Positions 17,946-29,946 are shown, numbered from the stretch's first letter. The stretch is 64,000 nucleotides of DNA from Ursus arctos (GCF_023065955.2 NW_026622863.1:45366177-45430176); one strand, 5' to 3'. Numbers and translations are program-made. Notes: a model not told the origin generated them from the sequence alone.

Positions 17946-18174
17946 AGAAATACTTATTAAAAAATTACCCTTTTTTACGCAAACAGTTCAGTGGCATTTA
18001 GTACATTCACAGACTTGAGAAACCAACCACCTCTAACTACTTTCAGAACATTCCCAAGTGACAATCTTAGGTAAGCCTTCTTGGTTCAAATTTAAATGCT
18101 AATACTACTGGTAATGGTAGCATTCAGTGAGCTTATGATCTTACTGTGTGAAGCTTTTTATGGGCATGATCTTA

Positions 18175-18270
18175 CCGAAGTCCTCACAGCAAGCCTATGA
18201 GGCTGGGTTCACCATCCCCAGTTGCAGATGAGTTAAGCAAGGCCCAGAGAGGTGGAAGAGAGTTGTTTTG
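18175..18270 (+). mobile_element. MIR-like remnant
   Basis: CCTCACAGCAAGCCTATGAGG, then CAGATGAGTTAAGCAAGGCCCAGAGAGG, the MIR core pattern. Repeated at about 62,687-62,782. Confidence 0.55.
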
Positions 18271-19784
18271 GGCTCCATGGCTGATCGGGGCAGAACTTGG
18301 GCATGGCCTTGTGTTATTGATTCTAGATTTCATGCTCTTAACCACCATGCTGGACTGCCAAGCCCCACCTGTTCTCTTTATGAGCCATCAGAAAATTGTT
18401 CCTGATAATCCTGTGGTTCTTGAAAAACTTCCCTGTAAGCCTAACACAGCAGATTCCAAATGTGAAAAAAGAAATAAAAATAAAACATGCCTCTCAATAG
18501 GAGGGATATTTGACTTTCTGTTGTGTTTGCGTTCTTTGGAACAATGACCAAAGACCTGGCCAAGCAGTGTCACCTCAGTGGAGAGTGAGTAGAACAAGGG
18601 GTTTGGCCAGAGAGTGAAGTGTTTGTATTCGGGTTTCAGATGGCAGCAGGGATCAGGGTGAGCGGCACGAGTGTGGCTGAGATGGGTCAGGGGAAAGCCA
18701 AGGAGCAGAAGAAAGTCAAGGTTCTTTCTGTCTGGTTGTTGGGACAGCTCATGCTCATGCCAGTGGTGTGCCTTCTTGCAGGAGCAGGGCAGGTCTTGGA
18801 GGAGAGAGAGGGAGGAAGTTTGACAGAAGACAGGGACGAAGGAGAGAGACTCCAAAAAGGAAGGGTTTTCTTAAGAAGGTGTGGGGGGTCATACTCTAGA
18901 AGTGCTCTGGGGCGTTTCTGTCTCTGGTAATGGTTGAGTAGCTCCTACTGGATGAAGCATCTTGAAAATAATAGCTATCAACCCAGAATAAAATGTTTAA
19001 AAAAAAAAACCCTTGATTCCCTGATATCACTGGAGAGTGGATCAATGCAGGCAGATACTGATAGGCGTCAGAAGGGAGTTGCCTTGAGGATGGCTGAAAC
19101 CCAAGCAGAAACTTTGTAAGTTTTCTGAGTTGTAGAACCAGAGGACAGAAAAAGGGTGATTATAGTCCCTGGTGGTAGCCATGATAGGGTCTCCAAAAGG
19201 TGAGAGCCAGAGTGGGGGAGCCCCAAATCTCTGTATAAACTCTGTCCAAATTTCTGACCTGTTGTTGAAGTACTCATGTGCTGGGAAACTCCATGTAGTG
19301 CCAGCTAAGTCTAAAAGACTGAAAGGAGATTTCAGAGCTCTGCATTTGAAATCATCCAAATTAACTGCTCCCTGGAACAAAACAGAAAAAAACAAATTAA
19401 GATTCTTCAGTAGAACATTACAGAATCCAGAGTCTTTACAATGTATTACTTGATGACAAGTAATCCAGGATAAAATCCAAAATAACTAGGCATATGAAGA
19501 TACAGAAATATATAATCATACTCAAAAGAAAAAGCAATTGATGGAGATTGACCTTGGCATGCCCATAACGTTGGAATTAAGCTGAGAGAGTTTAAAAGCA
19601 CGAATTATGTCTATGCTCCAGGTCAAGTGGTTCAGACGCAAGAAGTATTCTGACTTTGAGTCTCAATGGAGATGGTCAAATATGTCACCTTCATTGGAGA
19701 AAGTGTTAGGGAAAGCTGTGCTCTTGAGAGGAGAGCCTGTTGTGAATGAGATTAGGAAATGGACAGAAAATTTAGACCAGCAGT
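18270..19784. other. Segment with no recognised gene
   Basis: Unique sequence up to the end of the visible tandem match (19,490). Frames of about 116 codons on both strands (18,197-18,547 and 19,042-19,395) have no recognisable domain or splice context. Confidence 0.4.
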
Positions 19785-20235
19785 TTACTTATTAAGTGGA
19801 TATTAATAGAACACCTACTATGTGCCGGGTACAGTGTCTGGTGTTATGGATATAGCAGTCAACCAAACAGTCCAACATCTGACTCAATGCAACTTACATT
19901 CTGAGTGTGTCCAGGAATTTAGGTCACAGGCCTTCTGCTCAGGAACCCACTTGGGGAAAGGGACATGGAAACAGAAAGGAAGAATCCAGCAGATAATAGT
20001 GGCTGTATTTATTATTATAGCTAATGACCATTGAATGCCATGTGCCAAGAATATGCTAAGTGATCTGCATGCATGACCCTTGCTTAATTCTAGCAACAGC
20101 TCTGTCAGATAGATTGTGTTATTATTTACAGCTTTCAAGTGAAGAAGCTGCGGTCACCAACTCAGAAGTTGCAGAGCCAAGACTGGAATCGAGGTGCGTC
20201 TGTGCACAGAGCTGGATCTCTTAACCACTACACAG
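19785..20235 (+). mobile_element. Old MIR/L2-like remnants
   Basis: At 19,800 CACCTACTATGTGCCGGGTACAGTGTC is L2/MIR-like. At 20,020-20,235 a MIR-like unit includes TGCCATGTGCCAAGAATATGCTAAG and CTGCGGTCACCAACTCAGAAG. Family labels are approximate. Confidence 0.5.
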
Positions 20236-20465
20236 TATTGCAATCTACCAGGCAGGTGTTGGAAACACGAAGAGGACTAAGAACAGGTCGGTTCGAGTGA
20301 AATCTGTTCACGTAAAGCTTAAATTTCTAATGCTATGAAATCTCTAAAGAAGGGCAAGAGAATGATAAATAGAAAACAGAAAATTCAGAATGGAAATCAT
20401 TTCTCAGGGGAGGCAAGGGATATGATTGGAAAAGGACAGAGTGGATTTCTAAAGTTTTAATGTTT

Positions 20466-20675
20466 GGGGCGCCTGGGTGGTGCAGTCGTTAAGCGTCTGC
20501 CTTCGGCTCAGGGCGTGATCCCAGCATTCTGGGATTGAGCCCCACATCAGGCTCCTCCACTGGGAGCCTGCTTCTTCCTCTCCCACTCCCCCTGCTTGTG
20601 ATCCCTCTCTCGCTGGCTGTCTCTCTCTGTGTCAAATAAATAAATAAAATCTTTAAAAAATAAATAAATAAAGTT
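20466..20675 (+). mobile_element. CAN-type SINE with target-site duplication
   Basis: Full-length young SINE, GGGGCGCCTGGGTGGTGCAGTCGTTAAGCG to CAAATAAATAAATAAAATCTTTAAAAAATAAATAAAT. AAGTTTTAATGTTT flanks both ends as the target-site duplication. Confidence 0.92.
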
Positions 20676-20764
20676 TTAATGTTTTAGTTCCTAGGTGAAA
20701 TGGTGAGTGTTCATCTTCTTTTCTTGAAACAGTTCTTGTATATTTTATACAGTCATTAGTACGT

Positions 20765-21130
20765 ATGATAGGTATAGCGGGTTGAATGATGACCCTCAAA
20801 AGATATGTCTGTGTTCTAATATCCAGATCTTGTGAATGTTACCTTGTTGGGAGGAAGGACTTCATGGGTGTAATTAATTTAAGACTCTTGAAATGAGGAG
20901 AACATTGTGGATTATTTGAATGGGCCATAAATCCAATGACAAGTTTCTTTATAAAAGAAAGAGAGAGGGATGAGACAGACAGAATTGAAGACAGACACAC
21001 AGAGGAGAGGGCAATGAGAAAACAGAGGCAGAGATTGGAGTTATGTGGCTAACAAGCCAGGGAATGCCAGGGGTTGCAGGCAGCTGGCAGAAACTAGGAC
21101 AGAGGCTTGCAATGCATTATGGCAGCCTTA
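20765..21130 (+). mobile_element. Old LTR/MaLR-like interspersed repeat
   Basis: AGCGGGTTGAATGATGACCCTC, ATCCAGATCTTGTGAATGTTACC, TAATCC-like and TTTATAAAAGAAAGAGAG, ACAGACACACAGAGGAGAGGGC and AACAAGCCAGGGAATGCCAGGGGTTGC in this order. This is a well-known mammalian repeat pattern; I am unsure of the family name. Confidence 0.45.
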
Positions 21131-21254
21131 AGAAACTCATATAATAAGTTTCACCAAAAATTTAATGGTTTAAAAACTAGGCAGTAATAAATATAAGTAA
21201 ATAGTTGGACAGCTCTGTTCTCTTTTGTTTTACTTATTTAAAAAAATTTTTTGT

Positions 21255-21432
21255 TAATTTTTTTTTTTTTAGAGAGAGAGAGAGAACACACACAAGGTGG
21301 GGAGGGGTAGGGGGAGCAAGACCCTAGCAAGCTCCAGGCCCAGCAGGGCTCAATCCCACAACCCGGAGATCAAGATCTGAGCCAAAATCAAGAGTTGGTC
21401 GCTCAACCGACTAAGCCACCCAGGCGTCCCTT
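21255..21432 (-). mobile_element. CAN-type SINE (minus)
   Basis: Poly(T) start, GAGAGAGAGAGAGAACACAC, then the reversed head CGACTAAGCCACCCAGGCGTCCC. TTCTCTTTTGTTTTA on the left and TTCTCTTGTGTTTTA on the right look like the target-site duplication. Confidence 0.88.
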
Positions 21433-21584
21433 TTCTCTTGTGTTTTAAATTGAATGGCTTTATTACTTCTTTTCCCCTGATGTTAAAATGATACACACTG
21501 ATTATTAAAATAATTTAAACAACACAGAAAAGAATAAAGAAAAAAGTAAAACTCAGAGTAAATTATCATTCAGAAACGTCTACT

Positions 21585-21865
21585 CCTTCTCCACATCCCC
21601 ATGGATAGAGTGTATGTCTTCACACCTTGATCTTGGGCGTGGCCCAGGGACTTGCTTTGAGTCATGGATGTGGAGTGATTGAAGACAGGAAAGGCACTTG
21701 TGCAGTTGAATTTTCACTCCTGCATCTCTGCCAGCACCATGAGAACAGGGCTGGGCTGGGCCACTGGACATGAGGAAGATGATGGCCATGGGGAGGGGAG
21801 CCACCTAGCCAAGCTGAACCCAGACCGGCAACCCCCCAGCTGACCCTCAGAAACCTAAGTTCAAA
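21585..21865 (+). mobile_element. MLT1-like LTR remnant
   Basis: GGCCCAGGGACTTGCTTTGAGTCATGG, CACCATGAGAACAGGGCTGGGCTGG and CCCCAGCTGACCCTCAGAAAC, in the order seen in MLT1 LTRs. Too diverged for subfamily assignment. No coding capacity. Confidence 0.5.
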
Positions 21866-22224
21866 AAATGTTTATCCAACGATAAGTGTTGTGCTTTGTT
21901 ACCCAGGAAAAGGTAAGCAGTTCAACCCTAAATCCACTCTCATAGAAATAAGACTTTCTATTTAGGTAAACTCTCTTCCAGACCTTCCTGAATGCACATA
22001 AGCATATGTTAGTACGCAATTACATTTACTGTTCCCTTTGCCTGAAACCTTGCTCCCCAGCATCTTGTGATAGGCTGCTTTATAATATTCAAGGCTCATC
22101 TGAAGTTGGGTTTCTTTTCCAGTTTCATCTGTGACTGACATGTAGCACTGTGTCAGTGGAAGGTGTACGATGATTTGGTGCACATATATATTGCAAAATG
22201 ATTACCAGGATAGGGCTAGTTAAC

Positions 22225-22520
22225 ACATTGCCTCATATCATTATTTTCTTTGGTGGTGAGAACATTCAAGATTTATTTTCTTATCAATTTTCAAGTATGT
22301 AATATAATAACTATTAAGTACCGTCATCATGCTATACATGGATCTGCAGAACTTACTTGTCTTGTAACAGGAAGTTTGTACCTTCTGATCAACATGCCCC
22401 ATTTCCCCCAGCCCTCAGCCTCTGGAATCACCAATCTAACCTGTGTTTTTATAGAAGCGGCTTTTTGAGATTCTACATGTGAGTGAGATGCTGCAGGATT
22501 TGTCTTTCTCAGTTAGGGTG
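22225..22520 (-). mobile_element. Old L1 3' region (antisense)
   Basis: GGTGGTGAGAACATTCAAGATTTA, ACCGTCATCATGCTATACATGG, AGGAAGTTTGTACCTTCTGATCAAC and GATTCTACATGTGAGTGAGATGC correspond to a common antisense L1M 3' segment. Confidence 0.7.
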
Positions 22521-23869
22521 AACCCTAGGGAGACTGTGGACTGGAGTTAATAACAAGGTAGCAACACGCCCTCATCAATTGTGATTTCCTCTCACTATCT
22601 GTATTCCAAGTGCTCACTTGTCACATGTGGCTAGTGGCAATCCTGCCGGAAGGTGCAGGTCTAGAGGAAGAGGAAGTACCCCTCCACTCCTCCTCTCTTG
22701 GTCAAAATGGGAAAGAGAGGCTTGTAATTAGGTGTCATTAAAGTCATTAATTTCAGTGGTTAAAGAGAGTCTTGATAGCTCAGCCCTTGGGAGCAATGAG
22801 GTTGTCATCCTCTCTCCTTCAGTGAGTCTGTTTTGCACACCCTTCTTACATTGGGAGGGTTTGCCAATGCTCAGATCCTTGAAGTGGAGAGAAGGAAGCC
22901 CAGCCTCCAAGAACCAAGAAAGTTGCTCAGGTAACATCTGCTTTTCACTTAAAATTGTATCAAGTAGAAAATCAAAGAGACTTCGTTGAAAACATTTTTA
23001 GTAATTTTTTTTCAAGTTCTGGATCTTTCTTATTGGAGGAAAAGCACCAATTAATTCAGCTAGGGCTTGGTTAGAAAGATGGAGTCTTCTGTTTGTCCAA
23101 AAATTTACAGAAGATAGTTTCATAATACAAATATTTCACTACAAATTATAATGTAATTTTATGTTGCCTAAATTTCACTTTTCACTTTTATTGGTTGCTT
23201 AGTATCTTATTGTGTGAGATATGTCAGTCCCCTATAGATGGATATTGGAAGAGCCTGTCTCAACATGCAGTCATTTGACACACCCCCCTCCCCCTAGCCA
23301 CATACAGATGATTCTTGGGCCTGGAACCCTTCCTCACCAGGAGATAAAGAGTCTACACAGGCTGTGCTGGGCGTATCACTTTGGCTAAGAATATCTATTC
23401 CTGCTGAAGCTCAATGAGTACTTCTTTGTTCTGTTTAAGCATACAGCACCTGGCTAACCCCACCGCTATATCTGTCCCCACAGAATGGGGACAGGGTCCC
23501 TCCATGTGGCACAAGAGAGGTGCAGTAGAGGTGAATTGTCCTGTGTCACCTGCTAGAAGAGACCTGCTGGTCATGAGGGATGAATGGGCACCATTAAAGC
23601 TGATGTAGCTGTCTCTCCTCTGTGTCAGTTCACCATTGTTCCGTCCAATACTTGACTGCATTGTATTTTCCTTAGAAACTCTGATACCAAGATCCAGTTG
23701 GCAAAAGTGTTTGGACTTCTATTCTTGGTGGTTGTCATGGTGATGATTTTTCCTTCCCTTCATGTAGTTGGAGTCCTCTCCTGGGATTGGTAACCAGTGC
23801 ATGGTGTTCTTCTCCCTTGGGATTGTCAACCAATGCATGCTGCTCTGCTAGAAAATGCATATGTAGGTT
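22521..23869. other. Segment with no recognised gene
   Basis: Short chance frames only; possibly diverged LINE debris near 23,000-23,230. Nothing supportable as a gene or RNA. Confidence 0.4.
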
Positions 23870-23934
23870 ATTTGTCTTATTTTTGTCTTTATAAACACAG
23901 TTGAAATGAACATCCTTGTGTTTCCATCTTTTGT

Positions 23935-24129
23935 TTTTAAAAGATTTTATTTATTTATTGGACAGAGAGAGACACAGCGAGAGAGGGAACACCAGCAGGG
24001 GGAGTGGGAGAGAGAGAAGCAGGCTTCCCTCTGAGCAGGGAGACTGATGTGAGGCTCCATCCCATGACCCCGGGATCATGACCTGAGCCGAAGGCAGACA
24101 CTTAACGACTGAGCCAACCAGGCGCCCCT
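23935..24129 (-). mobile_element. CAN-type SINE (minus) with target-site duplication
   Basis: AAAAGATTTTATTTATTTATTGGACAG to the reversed head CTGAGCCAACCAGGCGCCCC. TGTTTCCATCTTT occurs on both sides. It interrupts an old antisense L1-like fragment (about 23,870-24,180). Confidence 0.9.
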
Positions 24130-24184
24130 GTTTCCATCTTTGCACACTTTCTGAAGCATAACTATTGGGTCAAAAGGTATAGAC

Positions 24185-24625
24185 AGAGAAGATATTGCTA
24201 AAACTCGAGATAAGTAGACAAATCACAAAAAATTAGAAAGAATTTGACTTCAAAAGTAATAATTTTGTTATTTAAAAAAAAAACCCTGTGAATTCAAGGT
24301 CAAATGCATCATGAACTCTCTTTACCCAAAGCCAAGAATAAAGGTCAGCATCTTCATTGCATGACAAATTGATAGACTCAATGAGAAAAATTCTGAATAT
24401 AGAGTAGGTACATGGGTGAGGGATATAAACTGACAACTCGTGAAAGTAGAAATGCAAGGATAAACACACAAAAGTCCTGTCTCGTTACTAATCAAAGAAA
24501 TAAAAACTTAAAGCATGGCGTGTCACCTTTTCTTGATCATTAAATTGACAGATTTTGAGAAGAATGACAATACATGTGTCTCATGAGGGAGCAGTGTGGG
24601 AAATTCTGGAAAGGAAATGATAAAA
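24185..24625 (+). mobile_element. Old L1-like fragment
   Basis: Sense-orientation L1 remnants such as CTAATCAAAGAAATAAAAACTTAAAGC and GGAGCAGTGTGGGAAATTCTGG. Diverged; no coding frame. Confidence 0.45.
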
Positions 24626-26389
24626 AAACAAACACGAAGGTGCTAAGGACGTGATAGATATGGATAGAGAGAGCCTTTCACAATCTACAGATTTAAAGTC
24701 TCAAGATCTCCTGGACAATCCAATCAAGAATTCGATTTGTTTTTATTGATGATCCATCTAACTGCCCAAGGGCAGAACCAGCCTCTAATAGCTGCAAGTT
24801 TATCAGCAGCCCAATCAAGAAAAGAAAACTGAAGTTCATGGTCCCCACGTTGCCTAGTTTTTCCTTCTGCCTCTTTTGTCTTTCTGTTCTATAACTCTGG
24901 TTTTTGTTTTTGTTAGAGGAAACCTATCTAATTACTGGTTTTCTTTGATACCAGTAATTAACATGCTGGACTGTGAGTCATGTGGTCATTGACTCTTTCC
25001 TGGTCACCTTAATGTCAGCAGATTCCAATAGTGTGCAGGACTGAGGACAGGAATGTGTCTGGAATGGCTGCATGCCTTGTAGCCCTGGGGACTTCTCCTC
25101 ATGAGAGAAAGTGAAGGATCCTTGAGGGTCTAGAGCTCTTCGGTGCTTCATGCAGAGGGAGATTAGCAATCCTTTTCCCTATTTCATGAATTGGACTTGC
25201 ACACAAAATCTGGCATCAGATTTTCACAGCTAATAATGTGTAATGACCATTGGGCTATATACTTGCTAAGTGAGTTGGTAGCTCTAAAGACTACTCATGG
25301 AAAGAGCAGTAGGGCTGTAATGATGTGTGTTTGTATGTCTATGTCTGTGGTGGGCATGGAGATGTGCTCCAGATCCCCCTTCGAGAACTTGTTGTTCAGC
25401 TGCAAAGAGAGCAGTGAGCTGACAGCCTCCAGCAGCAGTACCGTCAGGATCTACTTCAGCTTGGAGTCAAGTCCGTGCCCTCCCAAGAAAGCTCTAGACT
25501 GAGGACAGTTTTGGGGTAGGGCGTGACCGTTTGTGTCCAATATGAGACACTCCTAAAAGACAATCTTCAATCTCGATGTACCTTTTGATGGATTGAGACT
25601 CTGTCAGCTCTGCATGAAGATCTAGGTCTATTCTTGACCAATTTTCCTTCCTTTTTCATCCCACAAGTGTGTCACATCTACACCTGGGTTTGAAGACCTT
25701 TCTAACCATTCTGTTTCTTCCCTCTCTTATCATTCACAGGCATTACCCCTCCATGAAATGCTTGCCCTCCTAACTTCAACCCAGCCTTTGCTTTCCAGAA
25801 GAGCCAATGGACATATTGTATGTAAGGAACGACATTTGTTGTTTCTTGCCTATCCCATCTCAAAATCCCTTCCAATTTTGGGAGAATCCCAGTTGTGAGA
25901 TTCTTGGTCAGGGGCCATCCACCACAGCAGCTAGAGGGACCATTTATTCTTCCTCACCAAACCCTGAGCCCTAAGACTTTAACGTGTGATTAACCGAATA
26001 GTCCTGCCTGGAACTTTGAATCATGAGGAAGTAATACAAAATGACAAATACAATCAGGAAGTTGTCCACAGTGGTGGCAATGGGTCATGAGTCCCACAGC
26101 CATGGTTCAGTGTCCAGTGTTGCAGGGCTCCCTGAGGGGACAGTGGCGGCATCAGCCCCTGAGTGTTAACTCTTTTTTTTTTTTTCCTACTCATATTCTG
26201 AGCCTGGGTCTCTGGGATTCACAAAATAATATGAACTTATTCATAAACTTACAGCAAACGTATATACTTGAGTAGCCACAGTCTATGTTCCCTAAAATTA
26301 CAAAGCCAACTATTATGGGGACTCATGTACCTGGACATATGAGGTTAAAAGAGAAATTCCAAAGGATGAGGTCTCATTCCTCACCCTCT
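24626..26389. other. Segment with no recognised gene or repeat
   Basis: AT-balanced unique sequence. The longest frame (25,191-25,502, plus) has no recognisable motif. No exon of any CYP gene was found here. Confidence 0.45.
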
Positions 26390-27055
26390 TTTTCTCCCAC
26401 GCCACATCCAATTCATCAGCAAACCCTACCAGCTCCATCTTCATAGCAGATTCCAAGCCCATCACTTCTCCCTGCCTGTACAACAGGTATCTCTGCTTCC
26501 CACCCTCAATCTATTCTTCATGCAGCAGCCAGAGTTTGCTTTTAAAATATGTCAGTCAGTGTATGTCACCCTGTGCTCACCAGGAACCATCATTTCACTC
26601 AGGCTAAAAGCCAAGGTCCTAACTGAGGTGCACGAGGCTCCACACAATCTGGCCCTTATTAATGCCCTGCCTTCTTCCCATTCCCCTTACTCTTCCTCCT
26701 CCACTCCAGCTACAGTCTCCTTGTGGAATCTAGAACACACATGCACAGCCTCCTGCTTTACAACTCTGCAGTTTTTTTTTTTATCTCCCTGCCAGAAACC
26801 CTTCTCCAACACCTTGTGAGACCTACCCCGTCCTGATCATAATCCCAATCCTGGAGTCTCTGCTGTTCTAACATACTATATCATTTACTTATTTGTTATG
26901 TTTATTCTTCATTGTCTACCTCTCCCACAAGAAGGAAACTCCACCAGGGCAGGAGTTTTGGTCTGCTTTGTTCACTGATGGATCCCAAGTACTTGAAGAA
27001 GATACTGGTACATGTTGGGTATTCAATAAATGTTGGTTGAATTAAATGAAGTATG
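26390..27055 (+). mobile_element. LINE-2 (L2) 3' region
   Basis: L2 pattern in order: CACCAGGAACCATCATTTCACTC, CTAAAAGCCAAGGTCC, CCACACAATCTGGCCC, GCCAGAAACCCTTCTCCAACACC, CCACCAGGGCAGGAGTTTTGG and finally TTCAATAAATGTTGGTTGAATTAAATGAA. Any open frame here is a decayed remnant. Confidence 0.8.
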
Positions 27056-27445
27056 AGGGAAAGCTTTCATCCACTGAGCAAGTTGATGGAGTTTGGAAAT
27101 AGAATAAGAGAAGTCGGGGTGGCTGAACTATTCTTTAAAATGGAATGGGGAGAATTTGGATCTGAGAGTTGTGAAAGAAGTGCCCTCTAGACCAGGAAGG
27201 CAGGTTTAGAGGAAGAGACGATTGAAGGAGGTTGGGGCAAGGAGCCAGCAAGATGGTTGGGAATGGAGTATTAAGGGGGAATGTGGACCATCAAGTGGGA
27301 AATCTCTGGTGGTGGATTGCTAGAAAGGATAATTAATAACAGGGACGTCTAAAAGGTCATTTTAAGTAGTTTTCTATACCCAACAGTGCACACAACACAC
27401 GAGATGCCTGCTACACACAACAGCCTCGATACCCTGGCTGCTTTT

Positions 27446-27487
27446 ATTTTATTTTATTTTATTTTATTTTATTTTATTTTATTTTAT
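27446..27487 (+). repeat. (TTTTA)n simple repeat
   Basis: About eight TTTTA units, roughly 390 bp downstream of the CYP2G-like exon on its transcribed strand. Confidence 0.95.
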
Positions 27488-27878
27488 GTGGGAGATGATA
27501 ATCAGGGAGAAGAATACTGAACTACATTTGGGTCACTATCACATAAAGACATAGACTCTACAACAAGAATTTGGTGGAGACGGAAAGCACTCGCAGAGGG
27601 GAACAGGAGAACACAAATCCTCCAGATTGTTGCTGAAATCTCGGACAGCGCATTTCTTCTCCACTAGATGCAGCCCATATAGATCTCTATATTTGCAGGT
27701 GACCCTCCCTGACCCGCAGTCCCATGACAGTAGGAATAGTGCCTTCTCTTACAGCTGTTGGGAGAAATTGAAGCTGTCGTGAGCTCCTCTCCACCTTAGA
27801 GGAGATGAGGTGGTGGACCTGTATTTGTGGACAGAGCTCTGTTCTCCGACGGTTCCTTCCGCGCCCAATAGGCGGCGC

Positions 27879-28060
27879 TCAGCGGGCCTTGAGACAGAGC
27901 TCATAGATGGGAGGGATGTTGCCAAAGCCTGAGACCCTGGGTGTGATATCGATGTCAGCGGGGGGCACCAGCGAGTGTAGAGAGAAGTTCTGAAGGATGG
28001 AGGTGAAGTAGAGAAAGAGTTCCATGCGGGCCATGGCCTCGCCCAGGCAGATGCGCTTTC
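27879..28060 (-). pseudogene. CYP2G1: Isolated CYP2G-like last exon (exon 9)
   Basis: A single 182-bp exon on the minus strand with an AG acceptor, the standard CYP2 exon-9 length and a TGA stop. The reading is open: a haem loop G-K-R-I-C-L-G-E followed by the L-helix [16 protein letters not shown] and a C-terminus ending in ELCLKAR. The haem Cys is present. The C-terminus fits CYP2G better than CYP2B, CYP2A or CYP2F as I recall them, but the subfamily call is tentative. No exon 8 or other upstream exon is visible between 28,060 and 28,845, where the inverted CYP2A block begins. It therefore looks like a remnant cut off at that rearrangement, with an intact frame but no usable gene. Confidence 0.72.
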
Positions 28061-28359
28061 CTGTGGGCACAGGGGAGGGTGGGAGGGCGGCTCATATCTG
28101 TACCGGGATCATGAGGGCGTGGGGTGCATTCTCGCCCCATCACCCCTCAGAGCCTCCTCAGCATCCGTGGGCTCACGATAATGCCTCTTTTGTGAGGTTA
28201 TTATAATGACTCGGTGGACTCCTCTAGCATCTGCCACTTATAGGGACTCAACACCTATCAGCTACTTTTCTGATGGCTTGATTCCATCAGATCCCAAGAC
28301 GGAATGGTTCTAAGAAATCCTCGAATTTGAAGTTTCTGTTCATTTAAATTTCACAAAGA

Positions 28360-28560
28360 TTTATCAAATGGCTACTAGGTGCCAGATGCTGGTGAGGGGA
28401 AAAAAAATAGAAAAGAAAGGTCACACTTAAATAATGCTTACTATTTGTTGGTCACCCTTCCCATGGTTTGGAGAGATGGATCTCCATTGTACAGACAGGG
28501 AACGGAAGTAACTCACCTATGACTCCACCCTTTGTAAGTGGTGGGGTTGGGACCTGGTTC
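28360..28560 (+). mobile_element. MIR-like remnant
   Basis: CTACTAGGTGCCAGATGCTGG, ATTGTACAGACAGGGAACGGAAG and AAGTGGTGGGGTTGGGACC follow the MIR layout. It lies in what was the last intron of the CYP2G-like gene. Confidence 0.55.
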
Positions 28561-29299
28561 CTAACCACAGCATTGATTCAATGTGGCTTATACTTAAAAT
28601 ACCGTTCTAAGGTATTATGTCATGGGTCACAAGCTACTGTTCATTAGGGAAATCCACCTGCTGCCTATTTTTGTACTGCCTGAAAACTGTTAAAAAAGAA
28701 AACCACAGGCCCCAAATGGAGTCACTTATGTTAGGCCAAGTCAACAAACCAGGCTCAATATCTAACCTAATGGCAGTTCAACCTCCCCCAGAAATGCAGT
28801 CTTAACCAGTTAGAAGTTTTTTGATCAGCACAAATGAGGTGATCTGTGTACACAGCGTGGCCCACATGCCTACACACAATGCCAGAATGCACTCATAAAA
28901 TGTCCATCCACACACCCATTTATGGTCACATGCACGTGTGAATGCACAGTCAGACGTCAGGGTGGACACACAGACACTCATGTAGACGTCCTCCAACAGG
29001 CATGCTCCAAAGCATGTACTCAGCTGCCCGCCAACACAAAGAGGCTGGTGTGCATTCGGGCACACTGGCCTGCACACACACCCTGTCATGTGCTCCCACA
29101 GATGTACATGTCTAGACACAAACAGGTACGGACACCAACTTCTGCACACACAGACACTCCACAGACAGGTGTGTTCATAAATACATGTACCAACACGGAC
29201 ACACTGATACACACATGAGCTCAGACGTGCAGAGACCCCATGTACCTGCCCGGAGTGACACACACACACACAGATGTATACATAAGAAGATGCACAACA

Positions 29300-29497
29300 G
29301 GGGTGCCTGGGTGGCACAGCGGTTAAGCGTCTGCCTTCGGCTCAGGGCGTGATCCCAGCGTTCTGGGATCGAGCCCCACATCAGGCTCTTCTGCTATGAG
29401 CCTGCTTCTTCCTCTCCCACTCCCCCTGCTTGTGTTCCCTCTCTCGCTGGCTGTCTCTATCTCTGTCGAATAAATAAATAAAACCTTAAAAAAAAAA
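29300..29497 (+). mobile_element. CAN-type SINE at the deletion junction of copy B
   Basis: Full SINE head to (AAATAAAT) and poly(A) tail on the plus strand. Its left flank matches copy A at 15,610-15,640 (reverse complement) and its right flank matches copy A at 10,847 and below. It therefore sits exactly where 4.76 kb is missing. I see no target-site duplication: left flank GCACAACAG, right flank GAATCTCACC. Confidence 0.88.
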
Positions 29498-29699
29498 AAG
29501 AATCTCACCTTGTTTCTGTTTCACACCCCTGCCTCCATCTCTGGAAACATCTTCTCTCTCCAGACCCTCTCTGTTCTCTGCACATTTTCCTCTTTCTCTA
29601 GCTCAGTGTTAGGATCCTTCATGATTTTTATTGTCACTTTTCAGATCTCCACAAAGGTCAGACTCCTCCTCTCCTTCCCTCCCTCTTTCTCTCGTTTTT

Positions 29700-29755
29700 T
29701 TTTTTTTTTTGTGGTTGTTGTTGCTTTTTGTTTTTTTGTTTGTTTGTTTGTTTTT
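29700..29755 (+). repeat. T-rich tract (poly-T, GTTT units)
   Basis: Poly(T) with GTTGTTG and GTTTGTTTG units next to the minus-strand SINE tail. It replaces the (CA)n(GA)n of copies A and C at the equivalent place. Confidence 0.85.
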
Positions 29756-29946
29756 TTAAGATTTTATTTATTTTCCTGACAGTGATAGACATAGCCAGCG
29801 AGAGAGGGAACACAAGCAGGGGGAGTGGGAGAGGAAGAAGCAGGCTCCCAGCAGAAGAGCCCAATGCCTGGCTTTATCCCAGAACGCCTGGATCAGGCCC
29901 TGAGCCCAAGGCAGACGCCCAAAGACTGAGCCACCCAGGCGCCCCT
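29755..29946 (-). mobile_element. CAN-type SINE in intron 2 of truncated CYP2A copy B
   Basis: Reverse orientation, poly(A) side at the left and the reversed head CTGAGCCACCCAGGCGCCCC at the right. Orthologous by position to 10,409-10,598 of copy A. It shows that the inverted duplication happened after this insertion. Confidence 0.9.

Noticed and set aside
25191..25502. 103-codon plus-strand frame
   Set aside because: No motif, no repeat match, no splice or promoter context; length is within chance expectation.
28061..28845. Search for exon 8 and earlier exons of the CYP2G-like gene
   Set aside because: No FxPFS-type exon with a GT donor was seen on the minus strand; the interval holds a MIR-like remnant and unique sequence.
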